Source of the DNA: an uncultured bacterium
GTDB lineage: Bacteria > Desulfobacterota > Desulfobaccia > Desulfobaccales > 0-14-0-80-60-11
NCBI GenBank assembly: GCA_937943575.1
Contig: CALEAV010000015.1
Coordinates: 1-64,000, forward strand
Direction of reading: 5' to 3'
DNA length: 64,000 nt
Numbering within the stretch: position 1 is the first letter of the stretch; the number at the start of each line of letters is the position of its first letter. A program made the position numbers and the translations under genes. Of the stretch, positions 1 to 9,844 are shown one piece after another. The notes below the pieces were generated by a model, which had not been told where the DNA came from, searched no databases, and saw only the letters and a list, made by a program, of their open reading frames with translations.

Positions 1-175
1 GGGGGACTGGCGGCCCCCCTTGCCCTTCCCGTCACAGAAGCAGGCCCCATCATTTTTCCTCCCGGCCCTTTCCGGTGTCAGCCGTCCCGGGCGTGCTGGC
101 GTTTTTTCCCCGTTCGGTTATGCTGCCGCCTCAGATCCGGGGCGTTGCCTGTCCCCGGAAATCCACTTTCGGAGG

Positions 176-1174
176 ATGAAGATGGCTCATCCATGCGACT
201 GCGGCGGCGACTTCCGGGAGGCCGGCCCCTGCCGGCTCTCGCCCTGCCGGGCCACCGTGCTCACCGTCCTGGAGACCCAAGACGACCGGGTCCCGGAATG
301 GATCCGGCTTCTCCCCCGGGGCCAGGTCCCCCTGGGGGACGGCCGGGAGCCCCTGGTGGTGGACGAGGAGGCCCTGGCCGCCATGGTGGCCCACTTTGAG
401 GAGCGGGGCCTGGACCTCGTGGTGGACTACGAGCACCAGAGCCTCACCGGGCAGAAGGCCCCGGCCGCCGGCTGGATCAGGGAGCTCTCGGCCCGGGAGG
501 ACGGCCTCTGGGCCCGGGTGGAATGGACTGACGCCGCCCGGGAGCATCTCGCCGCCCGGGAGTACCGCTACTTCTCCCCGGTCCTGCGCCTGGAGGAGAA
601 AACCCGGCGGCCCCTGGCCCTGCTCCAGGCGGCCCTCACCAACACCCCGGCCATCAACGGCCTGGCGCCCCTGGTGGCCCGGTTCCACCCCGATCCCGCC
701 GACCCGGCCCCGGAGAGAGACGACCCCTGGAGGGAGGTGGCGGCCCTCCTGGGACTGGAGCCGGACGCCGGCCCCTCCCGCATCCGGGGGACGCTCATGG
801 CCCTCAAGGACAACCTGGAGCAGCTCCACCGCACCCGCCAGGAGATGGAGGCCTTGAGGGCCCACCTCCGGGAGCAGGAGATCGCCGCGGAGGTGGAGGC
901 GGCCCTGGCCTCGGGCAAGATCCAGCCCTGCCAGGAGGAGAGCGCCCGCATCTTCGCCCGCCACGATCTGGAGGCCTTCCGCAGCTACATCCGCAACGCC
1001 CTGCCCCAGGTGCCCATCGGCCAGCGCTTCACCCTGGCGAAGGACACCCCCTCTTCCTCCGGGGGCGAGGCGCACCTCACTCCCCGCCAGCTCTTCATCT
1101 GCCGCAGCCTTGGCATCACCCCCGAGGCCTTCCAGGCCCGGCGGGCCCGGCTGCAGGCCGAGGAGCTCCTTTAA
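176..1174 (+). CDS. Mu-like phage protease/scaffold protein (gpI-type)
   Basis: Protein contains EWIRLLPRGQVPLGDGREPLVVDEEALAAMVAHFEERGLDLVVDYEHQSLTG...AGWIREL...YFSPVL, typical of Mu gpI proteases; start chosen at the internal ATG (MKMAHP). Confidence 0.8.
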   Translation: MKMAHPCDCGGDFREAGPCRLSPCRATVLTVLETQDDRVPEWIRLLPRGQVPLGDGREPLVVDEEALAAMVAHFEERGLDLVVDYEHQSLTGQKAPAAGWIRELSAREDGLWARVEWTDAAREHLAAREYRYFSPVLRLEEKTRRPLALLQAALTNTPAINGLAPLVARFHPDPADPAPERDDPWREVAALLGLEPDAGPSRIRGTLMALKDNLEQLHRTRQEMEALRAHLREQEIAAEVEAALASGKIQPCQEESARIFARHDLEAFRSYIRNALPQVPIGQRFTLAKDTPSSSGGEAHLTPRQLFICRSLGITPEAFQARRARLQAEELL

Positions 1175-1321
1175 ATGCACGCATCCCACTCTCTCCGTCG
1201 CCCCTCTGGCAGAGGGGCACCCCGGCCCACCCGGCCGCGGCAAACCCAGCGGGGCAGGCGGTGAGGCTCCTGGAACCCTTGCCTCTGCTCCCCGACCCAT
1301 CTTCCATATCAGGAGGCGGAC

Positions 1322-2212
1322 ATGATCATCGACGCGCAGGCAGTCAGCGATCTCTATGTGGGGTTCTCCACCGTGTTCCACCGGGCCTTTGAGGCCGCCG
1401 AGGTCTGGCACCCCCAGGTGGCCATGACCGTCCCGGCCAAGACCCGCATCCTGGACTACAAATTCATGCTGGACTTCCCCATGGTGCGGGAATGGATCGG
1501 CGACCGGGTGGTGCGCTCCCTGGCCGGCAAATCCTACCAGATCGCCACCCGGGACTGGGAGGCCACCATCGAGGTGGACAGAAACGACCTGAAGGACGAC
1601 CAGATCGGGCTTTATGCCCCCATGGTGGCCGCCCTGGCCGAGGAGGCCCGCAGCCACCCGGACCGCCTCATCGCCGAGCTGATGCTCCGGGGCTGGGAGG
1701 AAACCTGCTTCGACGGCCGGCCCTTCTTCGCCCCCGACCACCCCGTGGGGGAAGGCACCGCCTCCAACGACGGCGGCGGCGACGGGGTGCCCTGGTTCCT
1801 CCTGGACACCCGCCGGTCCATCAAGCCCTTCATCTATCAGCTCCGCCAGCCGGTGCAGATCACCCGCATGGACGCCCGGGATGACGAAGCGGTGTTCATG
1901 CGCCGGGCCTACCGCTTCGGGGTGGACGCCCGCTACACCTGCGCCTATGGCCTGTGGCAGCTGGCCTACGGCAGCCGCCAGACCCTCAACCCCACCAACT
2001 ACGCCGCGGCCCGGGCCGCCATGATGAGCCTTAAAAACGCCGACGGCCGGCCGCTGCGGATCCGGCCCGACCTGTTGGTGGTGCCCCCCTCCCTGGAGGC
2101 CGCCGCCCGGGAGATCCTGGAAAACCGCTACCTCTCCGGCGGCTCCACCCTCAAGACCAACGTCTGGCAGGGAAGCGCCCGCCTCCTGGTGGCCCCGGAA
2201 CTGGCCGGCTGA
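1322..2212 (+). CDS. Mu-like phage major head subunit (gpT-type)
   Basis: 296 aa; MIIDAQAVSDLYVGFSTVFHRAFE...RDWEATIEVDRNDLKDDQIGLYAPM...DGRPFFAPDHPVG pattern of Mu gpT; RBS aggaggcgg upstream. Confidence 0.85.
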   Translation: MIIDAQAVSDLYVGFSTVFHRAFEAAEVWHPQVAMTVPAKTRILDYKFMLDFPMVREWIGDRVVRSLAGKSYQIATRDWEATIEVDRNDLKDDQIGLYAPMVAALAEEARSHPDRLIAELMLRGWEETCFDGRPFFAPDHPVGEGTASNDGGGDGVPWFLLDTRRSIKPFIYQLRQPVQITRMDARDDEAVFMRRAYRFGVDARYTCAYGLWQLAYGSRQTLNPTNYAAARAAMMSLKNADGRPLRIRPDLLVVPPSLEAAAREILENRYLSGGSTLKTNVWQGSARLLVAPELAG

Positions 2213-2400
2213 TCATCATCCGCGGGGGCCGGGGGAAAGAGCCCCTGCCCCCGTTCACGTCCCCACACCCCGGGGAAGTCCGACGGGGGACCGCCCTTTC
2301 GCTGGGCCTCAGCCCACCTCCCCAGCCCCCGAATGATGACGGAAGGGGAGTCGGCAAAGGAAGGGCAAAGGCCCGGCCTGCCCCCCGGCCATCCCCACAG

Positions 2401-3309
2401 CTACGCCAGCCCCAGCCGTTCCTTGAGGCCGGCCCACCAGGAGGGGCTGTCCCCCTTTCCCGGGGCCCCGCCCCCTGCCGGGTAATACCCGCCTGCGTCC
2501 TCCGCCGTCTTGTTCAGCACCGTGCCCAGCACCGGAAAGTCCCGGAGCAGCTCCAGGGACTGGGCCAGGTCCTCCCGGGTGGTGCGCCCCTGCTCCACCA
2601 CCAGGATGATGCCGTCCGCCCGGGGTGCAAAGGCCAGGGCGTCGGCATACGGCAACAGCGGCGGCAGGTCAAAGATGACATAGCGGTCCGGGTAATAATG
2701 CTTCAGCTCCTGCACCAGGGCCGCCATCATGGGCGAGCTCACCAGCTCCGCCGCCTCCGCCACCGGCCGCCCCCCGGGCAGCAGCACAAACCGGGGAAAG
2801 CCCTCCGGATGCAGCAGCAGCTCCGGGATGGTGCGCTCCCCCCGCAGGTAATCCGCCAGGCCCGCCTCCGGGGTGAGCCCGAAGAGGGTGTGCACCGTGG
2901 GGTGGCGCAGGTCCGCATCCACCAGCAGCACCGTGGTGTCCACCTCCCGGGAGAGGCTCACCGCCAGGTTCACCGCGGTGAGGGTCTTCCCCTCCCCGGG
3001 ATGCGGCCCGGTGACCATGAGCAGGTTTTTCCCTTCCGCCCGGGTGCGCTGCAGGATCTGGGTGCGCAGCAGCTTGTAGGCCTCCAGCACCGGGTCGTGT
3101 TCCCCCGGGGTGATGACCCGGTGCCGCCTGAGCCACCGGCCGTCCACCGGCACGGTGCGGGTGACGGTGTAACGGATCTCCCCCACCGGCGTCCCCGGCG
3201 GCGGCAGGGGCGGCTCCGCCTCCGGCGGGCGGGGCGCCTCGGCCGACGACGGCTCCCCGGAGGTCAGCTGCCGGGCCTTTTCCAGGGCCTTGTCAATGAA
3301 GCTCACCAT
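2401..3309 (-). CDS. CpsD/CapB-type exopolysaccharide tyrosine autokinase
   Basis: Walker A GPHPGEGKT, Walker A' VLLVDADLRHPTVH, LPPLLPYADAL; next to a GumC-like gene. Confidence 0.85.
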   Translation of the reverse strand: MVSFIDKALEKARQLTSGEPSSAEAPRPPEAEPPLPPPGTPVGEIRYTVTRTVPVDGRWLRRHRVITPGEHDPVLEAYKLLRTQILQRTRAEGKNLLMVTGPHPGEGKTLTAVNLAVSLSREVDTTVLLVDADLRHPTVHTLFGLTPEAGLADYLRGERTIPELLLHPEGFPRFVLLPGGRPVAEAAELVSSPMMAALVQELKHYYPDRYVIFDLPPLLPYADALAFAPRADGIILVVEQGRTTREDLAQSLELLRDFPVLGTVLNKTAEDAGGYYPAGGGAPGKGDSPSWWAGLKERLGLA

Positions 3310-3322
3310 CCCTCCCTTGGCC

Positions 3323-5071
3323 TCAGGTGAGGCGGTGGAGCACCCGCCCCAGTTTGGCGGTGAGGATCCACAGGTCCATGATGAGGAAATGAAAGACCGC
3401 CAGCCCCAGAACCAGGGTCAGTCCCGCCGCAGTCCACAAAAGCCGCCGGCGCCGGGCCAGCCGCTCCCGATCCTCCTGGGTGAGGATGCGGCTGATGCGG
3501 GCCAGAACCGGCAGGCCGCTCAGCCAGGCCAGCTCCTCGGCGCTCTTGATGGAGTGGTCCAGGTGTTCGCTCAGGGCCACCAGCCCCAGGCCGCCCATCA
3601 TCCCCAGGAGCGCCCCGGCCAGCAGGATGAGGAGCCGGTTGGGCGCCACCGGCTTTTCCGGATAGACCGCCGGGTCGATGAGGGTGAAGCGCTCCGCCTT
3701 CTGGGCCTCCTCCATGCCCTCGGCAATGCGGGCCTCCAGAATCTTGTTCATGATCTCCTGGTGCTTGGCATGGGCGTTCTGGTAATCCCGGGTGAGGGCC
3801 AGATACTCCTGCTCCACCTGCGGGGTGCGCTCCAGCCGCTGGCGGTACATCCTCAGCTTGCCCTCCAGATCGGCCCGCTGCCTCTTCAGGGCGGCGATGT
3901 CATTGAGGGTGGCCTGGAGATTGGTCTGTAGCGAAATGTAGGAGGGGTTCTCCGGCTGCACCGGCGGTGGGCTGGCCCCCTCCGGCAGCTTTTTCAGTTC
4001 GGCGATCTCCCGTTTCAGCTTGGCGATCTCCGGGTGGTCCTCGCCGTAGCGCCCCTGTTTCTGGGCCAGCTCCGCCTCCAGCTGCGTGAGTTTCTGGCGC
4101 TTCAGGGCCGGTGGGGCCCCGGAGGTGCCCACCACCTTCTCCAGCTCCGCCATCTCCCGCTTCACCTTCACCACATCCGGGTGCTCCGGCGAATAGCGGG
4201 AGGTCAGGTCCACCAGGGCCACCTGCAGATACTTCAGCCGGGAGTGCGGATCCATGACCCGCTCCCCGGTGCCGCTGATGATGGGGCTGTCCGGCTTCAC
4301 CGTGGCCAGCTGCCCCTCCAGGTAGATCCTGCGGTCCTCCGCCGCCCGGATCTGAGAGGTGACCTGGTCGATCTCCCGCTCCAGCCGCTCCGCCTGGCTC
4401 AGGTTGAACTGGTAGAGCTCCGGCAGCACCCCCTCGTTTTTCGCCTTGAAGTCGCTGATCTTCTCCCCCAGGGTGCGGATGCGCTCCTGGATCTCCCTGA
4501 GCTCCGCCTCCAGGAACTGGGTGGTGGTCTTGGCCTGTTCCTCCCGGATCTTGAGGTTCTCCTGGAGGTAGAGGGAGGCCAGGGTGCTGGCCACCTTCAG
4601 CACCTGGTCCGGATTCTCGCCCCGATAGGCCACGGTGAAGGCGATGGTGATGCCCCCCTGATCCTGGCCGCCCCGGCGGCGGCGCTTCCCTTCCCCCATC
4701 TCGGCGCCGATGGTCTCCACGGCAATGTCCTTGCGCATCCGCTCCACCACGGCCTCCATGGGCGCCTTCTGCCTCAGCCGGGCATAGAGGTCGAACTGGC
4801 GGATGATCTCCACCAGCCGGGCCCGGGAGAGAATCTGCTGGCTCAAGCTCTGGATGCGCTGCTCCGCAAATCCCGTCACCGTGGTGCGGACAAACTCCGG
4901 CGGGATCTGCTGCTCCTCAATGAGAATGGTGGATTTGGCCTCATACACCGGCGGCCACACCAGGGCCACCACCGCCGCGGCGAGCAAAATGCCCACCGCC
5001 GGCAGGAGGAAATACCACCTGCGGGCCGCCAGAATCCGCCAGTAATGCCTCAGGTCCTGTTGTGCTTCCAT
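3323..5071 (-). CDS. GumC/Wzz-type polysaccharide chain-length determinant protein
   Basis: N-terminal Wzz-like segment (LRHYWRILAARRWYFLLP), long coiled coil, C-terminal PVAPNRLLILLAGALLGMMGGLG transmembrane segment. Confidence 0.85.
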   Translation of the reverse strand: MEAQQDLRHYWRILAARRWYFLLPAVGILLAAAVVALVWPPVYEAKSTILIEEQQIPPEFVRTTVTGFAEQRIQSLSQQILSRARLVEIIRQFDLYARLRQKAPMEAVVERMRKDIAVETIGAEMGEGKRRRRGGQDQGGITIAFTVAYRGENPDQVLKVASTLASLYLQENLKIREEQAKTTTQFLEAELREIQERIRTLGEKISDFKAKNEGVLPELYQFNLSQAERLEREIDQVTSQIRAAEDRRIYLEGQLATVKPDSPIISGTGERVMDPHSRLKYLQVALVDLTSRYSPEHPDVVKVKREMAELEKVVGTSGAPPALKRQKLTQLEAELAQKQGRYGEDHPEIAKLKREIAELKKLPEGASPPPVQPENPSYISLQTNLQATLNDIAALKRQRADLEGKLRMYRQRLERTPQVEQEYLALTRDYQNAHAKHQEIMNKILEARIAEGMEEAQKAERFTLIDPAVYPEKPVAPNRLLILLAGALLGMMGGLGLVALSEHLDHSIKSAEELAWLSGLPVLARISRILTQEDRERLARRRRLLWTAAGLTLVLGLAVFHFLIMDLWILTAKLGRVLHRLT

Positions 5072-5149
5072 AGTGTTTGCTGGAAAAGGGGTTTTCCGGT
5101 GGGGCCATGGGGCTCCTTGCCCCGGCGGGCGGGGCCGGTTGCCCTCCCT

Positions 5150-6412
5150 TCAGCGCTGCCAGTGCCACGGCCAGCTGTAGCTGAGATACAGCCACACCTG
5201 GTGCCGGTGGGTGTTTCTGTCCGCCTGCAGGTCCTCCCGGTAGCCGAAGCGGTAGCCGGAGGTCAGGGTCAGCCTCTCCGTCAGCTGGTAGCCCACCTGG
5301 GGCCCCAGACTGAAGACCAGGTTCTCATAATCCCTCTCCTCCCGGGAGGAGGTACTGTAGTAGAGGGAGCCGTCCACCCCGGCCTTCAGCCGTTCCGTGA
5401 GGGCGTGGTCCAGCCCGACGAAGGCCCGGTAATACTCCAAAAGCCGCCCGCCCCCGGAGGGCGCCTCGGTGCGGTTGACCCCGGCGGTGAGACTGGTGCG
5501 GGGCCAGCGCCGGGTGGCGGCCAGCTCCACAAAGGGGCCGGCCTGCACCCTGGTCTCCGGCCGGATGACCAGAAGACCCCCGGGCCCCCGCTCTCCCACC
5601 TGCTCCCGCAGCCGGGTGACATTGACCCCCGCCAGGGCCGTGAGGCCGAAGTCCTCCGCCACCTTATGCTCCACCCCCGCCGCCACATTCAGGGTCCGGT
5701 AGCGGCTGCCGCCCTCGGAGTAGTCCACCGCCTGGCCCGCCACCACCGCCCTCAGGGTAGTGCGCTCGTTGGCCAGCAGGTGCCCGTACCCCAGGCTCAG
5801 CCGGTGGGTGGTGTAATCCCGAAACTCCGGGTCCTGGTAAATCACCTGGCCGAAGCCATATTCCAGGCTCAGGGTGTCCCGCTCCGTCAGCTGATACGCC
5901 AGCCCCGGACCGAGGCGGTAGGACTGCCGGGGCCGGCGGGTGATGATGAAGCCGGCTTCAGTGAGCTCCTCCTGCAGGGTGGAATCCAGGATGTAGGAGC
6001 CGCTGAAGGTCACCCCCAGCCGGGGCAGCACCTGCCGTCTGCCCGTCAGGGAGAAGTATTGGTCTATTTTATCCAATTCGGAGTTTTTCAGGTAGTGCAT
6101 GCCGGTGAGGGCCAGACGCCCCGTGTACTGGCTCACCTCGCTCGTGTAGGTGAAATCCACCGACGGCCAGGCCTTGAGGATGAGATCGCTCAGGCGGTTC
6201 CGGAAGGAGTAGTTGAGGTTGCTGTCGAATTCCCCGCCCAGACGGATCTGCGGAACGACGGCCCAGTCCGCCCCCATAGCCTGGAAAGGCCAGCAGGCCC
6301 AAAACGCCGCCCAGGCAAGCAGCAGCCCGGCAAGCCCCTGCCGCCCCCGTGCCGTAACGCCCCCCCCTCGCATCTCTGCCGTCACCCCCGGCGGGACGGG
6401 CGCCGCCTCCAC
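5150..6412 (-). CDS. Outer-membrane beta-barrel protein of EPS locus
   Basis: Alternating aromatic beta-strand pattern (GGEFDSNLNYSFRNRLSD..., ends LYLSYSWPWHWQR); lies between wza-like and gumC-like genes. Start uncertain. Confidence 0.6.
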   Translation of the reverse strand: MEAAPVPPGVTAEMRGGGVTARGRQGLAGLLLAWAAFWACWPFQAMGADWAVVPQIRLGGEFDSNLNYSFRNRLSDLILKAWPSVDFTYTSEVSQYTGRLALTGMHYLKNSELDKIDQYFSLTGRRQVLPRLGVTFSGSYILDSTLQEELTEAGFIITRRPRQSYRLGPGLAYQLTERDTLSLEYGFGQVIYQDPEFRDYTTHRLSLGYGHLLANERTTLRAVVAGQAVDYSEGGSRYRTLNVAAGVEHKVAEDFGLTALAGVNVTRLREQVGERGPGGLLVIRPETRVQAGPFVELAATRRWPRTSLTAGVNRTEAPSGGGRLLEYYRAFVGLDHALTERLKAGVDGSLYYSTSSREERDYENLVFSLGPQVGYQLTERLTLTSGYRFGYREDLQADRNTHRHQVWLYLSYSWPWHWQR

Positions 6413-6462
6413 ACGGGCCGCCCTTCCCCCTGTTTCCTGTCCTCCCCCATGGCAGTGGTCCG

Positions 6463-7128
6463 TCAGGGCACCACCACCACATCCCCGGGAAGGAGCACCC
6501 GGTTCTGCTCCAGGTTCCGGCCCCGGGCCACTTCCTTGTAGTTGAAGGGCAGGGTCTGCTCCCTGTCCCCGCTTTTGCGCAGGATGACGATGCGCCCCGG
6601 CGCCGCGAAGGGCGTCAGCCCCCCGGCCATGGCCAGGGCCTGCATCACCGTCACCGGCCGCCCCGCCACGTATTCCCCGGGCTTCTGCACCTTGCCCACC
6701 ACGTAGATCTTGTAGTGCTGGGCCTTGAGCAGCAGCACCGTCACCTGGGCGTCGGTGACGAACTTCTCCAGGCGTTTGGAGATCTCCTCCCGCAGGTCCT
6801 TGACGGTGCGGCCCGCAGCCTGGACCTCCCCGATGAGGGGATAGGAGATCTTGCCGTCCGGGCGGATGACCAGCTGCCTGGTGAGCTCCGGCTCCTTCCA
6901 GACCGAGATCTCAATGGCGTCCTCCGGCCCCAGGAGGTAGGTGTCCACCTCCACCACCTGGGCCTGGGCCGCCTCGATGGCACTTTGCGGGCTTAAGCCC
7001 GGGGCACAGGCCGGGCCCGCCAAAAGCAGACCCGCCAGTCCCCACCCCAGGAAAAACCGTGTCACGACCCCCGCCAGCCTCTTATCCCTTGCCACTGTCG
7101 TCGCCCCCCGCCCGGGCCGGTCTTTCAC
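6463..7128 (-). CDS. Wza-type polysaccharide export lipoprotein (Poly_export/SLBB)
   Basis: YLLGPEDAIEISVWKEPELTRQLVIRPDGKISYPLIGEVQAAGRTVKDLREEI...YVVGKVQKPGEY. Confidence 0.9.
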   Translation of the reverse strand: MKDRPGRGATTVARDKRLAGVVTRFFLGWGLAGLLLAGPACAPGLSPQSAIEAAQAQVVEVDTYLLGPEDAIEISVWKEPELTRQLVIRPDGKISYPLIGEVQAAGRTVKDLREEISKRLEKFVTDAQVTVLLLKAQHYKIYVVGKVQKPGEYVAGRPVTVMQALAMAGGLTPFAAPGRIVILRKSGDREQTLPFNYKEVARGRNLEQNRVLLPGDVVVVP

Positions 7129-7176
7129 CTTTTCTCCTGCCTTTCCTGATGCTAATATAAGATTTTCCCGCGGGCG

Positions 7177-8196
7177 TCAAGCCGCTTCCCCCCGGCCCAT
7201 GACCAGCACCGCGGCGCCGCTCAGCCTCCCCTCCCTCAGGCGCCTTAAGGCCTCGTCGGCCTCTTCCAGGGGAAAGAGCTCCACCTCCGGCCGGATGGGA
7301 ATCTCAGGCGCCAGGGTCAGGAACTCCTCCCCGTCCTGCCGGGTGAGGTTGGCCACCGACCGCACCACCCGCTCCCCCCACAAAATGGCATACGGGAAGG
7401 AAGGGATGTCGCTCATGTGGATGCCGCCGCACACCACCACCCCGCCCTTCGCCACCGCCTTCAGGGCCAGGGGCACCAGGGGCCCCACCGGCGCAAAGAT
7501 GATGGCCGCGTCCAGCTCCTCCGGCGGCGGCTCCGTCGAGTCCCCGGCCCACACCGCCCCCAGCCGCCGGGCGAACTCCTGGGCCTCCGTATCCCCGGGC
7601 GAGGTGAAGGCAAAGACCCGCCGGCCCTGGTAACGGGCCACCTGGGCCGCCAGATGCCCCGCCGCCCCGAAGCCGTAGATCCCCACATTTCGCCCCTCCC
7701 CGGCCAGCCGGTAGGAGCGGTAGCCGATGAGCCCGGCGCACAGCAAAGGCGCCACCCGCTCATCCTCCAAACCCTCGGGCAGAGGGAAGCAAAACGCCGC
7801 CTCGGCCACGGCATACTCCGCATAGCCGCCGTCCAGGGTGTAGCCGGTGAAACCGGGCGCGTCGCACAGGTTCTCCCGGCCGGCCCGGCAGTAGCGGCAC
7901 TCCCCGCAGGTGTGTCCCAACCAGGGGACGCCCACCCGCTGCCCCGGGCTGAACTGGCGCACCCCCTCCCCCACAGCCGCCACCCGTCCCACAATCTCAT
8001 GCCCCAGAATCAACGGCAGCTTGGGGGAGGGCAGGTCCCCGTCATAGACATGCAGATCGGTGCGGCACACCCCGCAGGCGCTCACCTCCAGCAGCACCTG
8101 CCCCGGCCCCGGGGCGGGCACCGGCAGCTCCCGGAGTTCCAGGGGGCCCCCCACCCGGGGAAGCACCATGGCCCGCATCATCTTTGGGATCGTCAT
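7177..8196 (-). CDS. Zinc-dependent alcohol dehydrogenase (MDR family)
   Basis: CGVCRTDLHVYDGDLP...GHEIVGRVAAVGEGV...CGECRYCRAGRENLCDAPGFTGYTLDGGYAEYAV. Confidence 0.9.
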   Translation of the reverse strand: MTIPKMMRAMVLPRVGGPLELRELPVPAPGPGQVLLEVSACGVCRTDLHVYDGDLPSPKLPLILGHEIVGRVAAVGEGVRQFSPGQRVGVPWLGHTCGECRYCRAGRENLCDAPGFTGYTLDGGYAEYAVAEAAFCFPLPEGLEDERVAPLLCAGLIGYRSYRLAGEGRNVGIYGFGAAGHLAAQVARYQGRRVFAFTSPGDTEAQEFARRLGAVWAGDSTEPPPEELDAAIIFAPVGPLVPLALKAVAKGGVVVCGGIHMSDIPSFPYAILWGERVVRSVANLTRQDGEEFLTLAPEIPIRPEVELFPLEEADEALRRLREGRLSGAAVLVMGRGEAA

Positions 8197-8264
8197 CTTC
8201 GCTGCTTATCATTAAAAGGGGAGGGCGGCAGGGACCCGCTCCCTGTGCCTCCCCCCGTCTCCCT

Positions 8265-9422
8265 TCACTTCGCCAGGGTGAACCTGCCCCCCTTCACCTC
8301 CACCATCACCATGGAGTCCACCCCCAGGCCGTTGTGGTCCTCGGGGCTCAGATTGTAGATCCCGGAGACCCCCACATACCCCCGGGTCTGCTCGATGGCC
8401 TCCCGGAGCTTCTTCGGGTCGGTGCCCGCCTTCTTCATGGCGTTGGTGATGAGGTAGACGGCGTCCCAGGCGTAGCCCGAGTGGGTGTTGATGGGGAACT
8501 GCCGGTCCAGCCCCGCCTCCTTGTAGAGTCGGATGAACTCCTGGATCACCTTCTTCTGGGGGTCGGTGTCCGGCAGCTCGTCCGCCACCATCAGCTTGGT
8601 GGCCGGCATGCGGTCGCCCTCGGAGGCCGGCCCCGCCAGCTCGATGTATTTGGGATCCGGCTGGCCGTGGCACTGGAAGAGCGGCAGGGTGATCCCCAGC
8701 TGCGCCTTGTTCTTGGCGATGATGGGCCCCGCCGGCCCCACCGTCCACACCACGATGGCCTCCGGCCGGGCGTTTTTGATCTTGGTGAGCTGGGCCGTCA
8801 TGTCGATGTCCTTGGGCCCGAAGGACTCCTCCGCCACAAAGGTGAGGCCGTACTCCGGCGCCAGCTTCTTCAGCCACACCACCCCGTCCTTGCCGAAGGG
8901 GTCGGTGGCATACATCAGCCCCAGCCTGGTGAGCTTCTGGTCCTTAAGGTAGGAGAACAGGCGGGCCACCGCGGTGGAGGAGCGCTGCGGCGATTTGAAG
9001 ATGTAGGTGAAGGGCCCGGTCTCGGCCATGATGGGCGGATCGCCCCCCACGGTCATGACGATGGGGATGCCCGCCTCCTCCACGATCTTCTTCACCTGCA
9101 TGCCCTCGCCGGTGGAGGTGGGCCCGATGATGGCCGCCACCTTGTCCTGGTGGATGAATTTCTTGGCGATGCTGGCCGCCTTGGCCGGGTCGCTCTCCGT
9201 GTCCCCCATCACCAGCTCCAGGGGCCGGCCGTTGATCCCCCCCTCGGCGTTGATGCGTTTCACGGCCAGCTCCGCCACCAGCTTGGTGGGCGTGCCGATG
9301 TGGGCCTGGGGCCCGGACAGGGCAAAAAAGGCCCCGATCCTGATGGGCTCCGCGGCCCAGGCCGGGCCGGCCGCCAAACCCGTCAGAAGTAGCGCTGTAA
9401 GGATGATGCTCCCTCGCCGCAT
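8265..9422 (-). CDS. Branched-chain amino-acid-type ABC transporter substrate-binding protein (LivK-like)
   Basis: Signal peptide MRRGSIILTALLLTGLAAGPAWA then EPIRIGAFFALSGPQAHIGTPTKLVAELAVKRINAEGGINGRPLELV. Confidence 0.9.
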   Translation of the reverse strand: MRRGSIILTALLLTGLAAGPAWAAEPIRIGAFFALSGPQAHIGTPTKLVAELAVKRINAEGGINGRPLELVMGDTESDPAKAASIAKKFIHQDKVAAIIGPTSTGEGMQVKKIVEEAGIPIVMTVGGDPPIMAETGPFTYIFKSPQRSSTAVARLFSYLKDQKLTRLGLMYATDPFGKDGVVWLKKLAPEYGLTFVAEESFGPKDIDMTAQLTKIKNARPEAIVVWTVGPAGPIIAKNKAQLGITLPLFQCHGQPDPKYIELAGPASEGDRMPATKLMVADELPDTDPQKKVIQEFIRLYKEAGLDRQFPINTHSGYAWDAVYLITNAMKKAGTDPKKLREAIEQTRGYVGVSGIYNLSPEDHNGLGVDSMVMVEVKGGRFTLAK

Positions 9423-9538
9423 GTCCTCCCTCCTCAGGCTGCAACCTTGGGCGCCCCCTGGCGCCGCCAGCCCCACCTTACCGGGAGATGCGGGAGATTG
9501 TCAATCGGAAAGCCCGCCCCTCAGCCGCCCAGGGCCCC

Positions 9539-9724
9539 TTACCGCCACCCCGGGCTCCCCGGGGGGCACCCCGGGGCGCAGGTGGGGTCAGAGCCCCACC
9601 AGAACTGCGCGCCCATGGGTTCCGGCGACGGCGGCGGCATATAGACATACCCTTCCAGACTGCCGCAGCCCGCCAGGTGGAGAAAAGCCAGGGCCATAAG
9701 GGCCCAGACGGTCATGCGCCTCAT
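9539..9724 (-). CDS. Small putative lipoprotein
   Basis: MRRMTVWALMALAFLHLAGCGSLEG... has a lipobox (LAGC); 61 aa. Confidence 0.5.
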   Translation of the reverse strand: MRRMTVWALMALAFLHLAGCGSLEGYVYMPPPSPEPMGAQFWWGSDPTCAPGCPPGSPGWR

Positions 9725-9844
9725 CAGTCTCTCCCGTGCCGTGATGGCGGATACGGGGCCATCTCCGGGTATGCTCACGGCCCGGGGGAAGGTCTTCCCC
9801 GCCCCCCGGTCGGCAGCGCCCGCCGGGGCCAAGGCCCCGCCCCG

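Noticed and set aside
131-1741. 536-aa minus-strand ORF across the phage genes
   Set aside because: Antisense to two recognisable Mu-like proteins.
4034-6541. 835-aa plus-strand ORF
   Set aside because: Lies antisense to clear gumC-like and beta-barrel genes; low-complexity His/Gln/Gly/Pro-rich composition is typical of a spurious high-GC frame.
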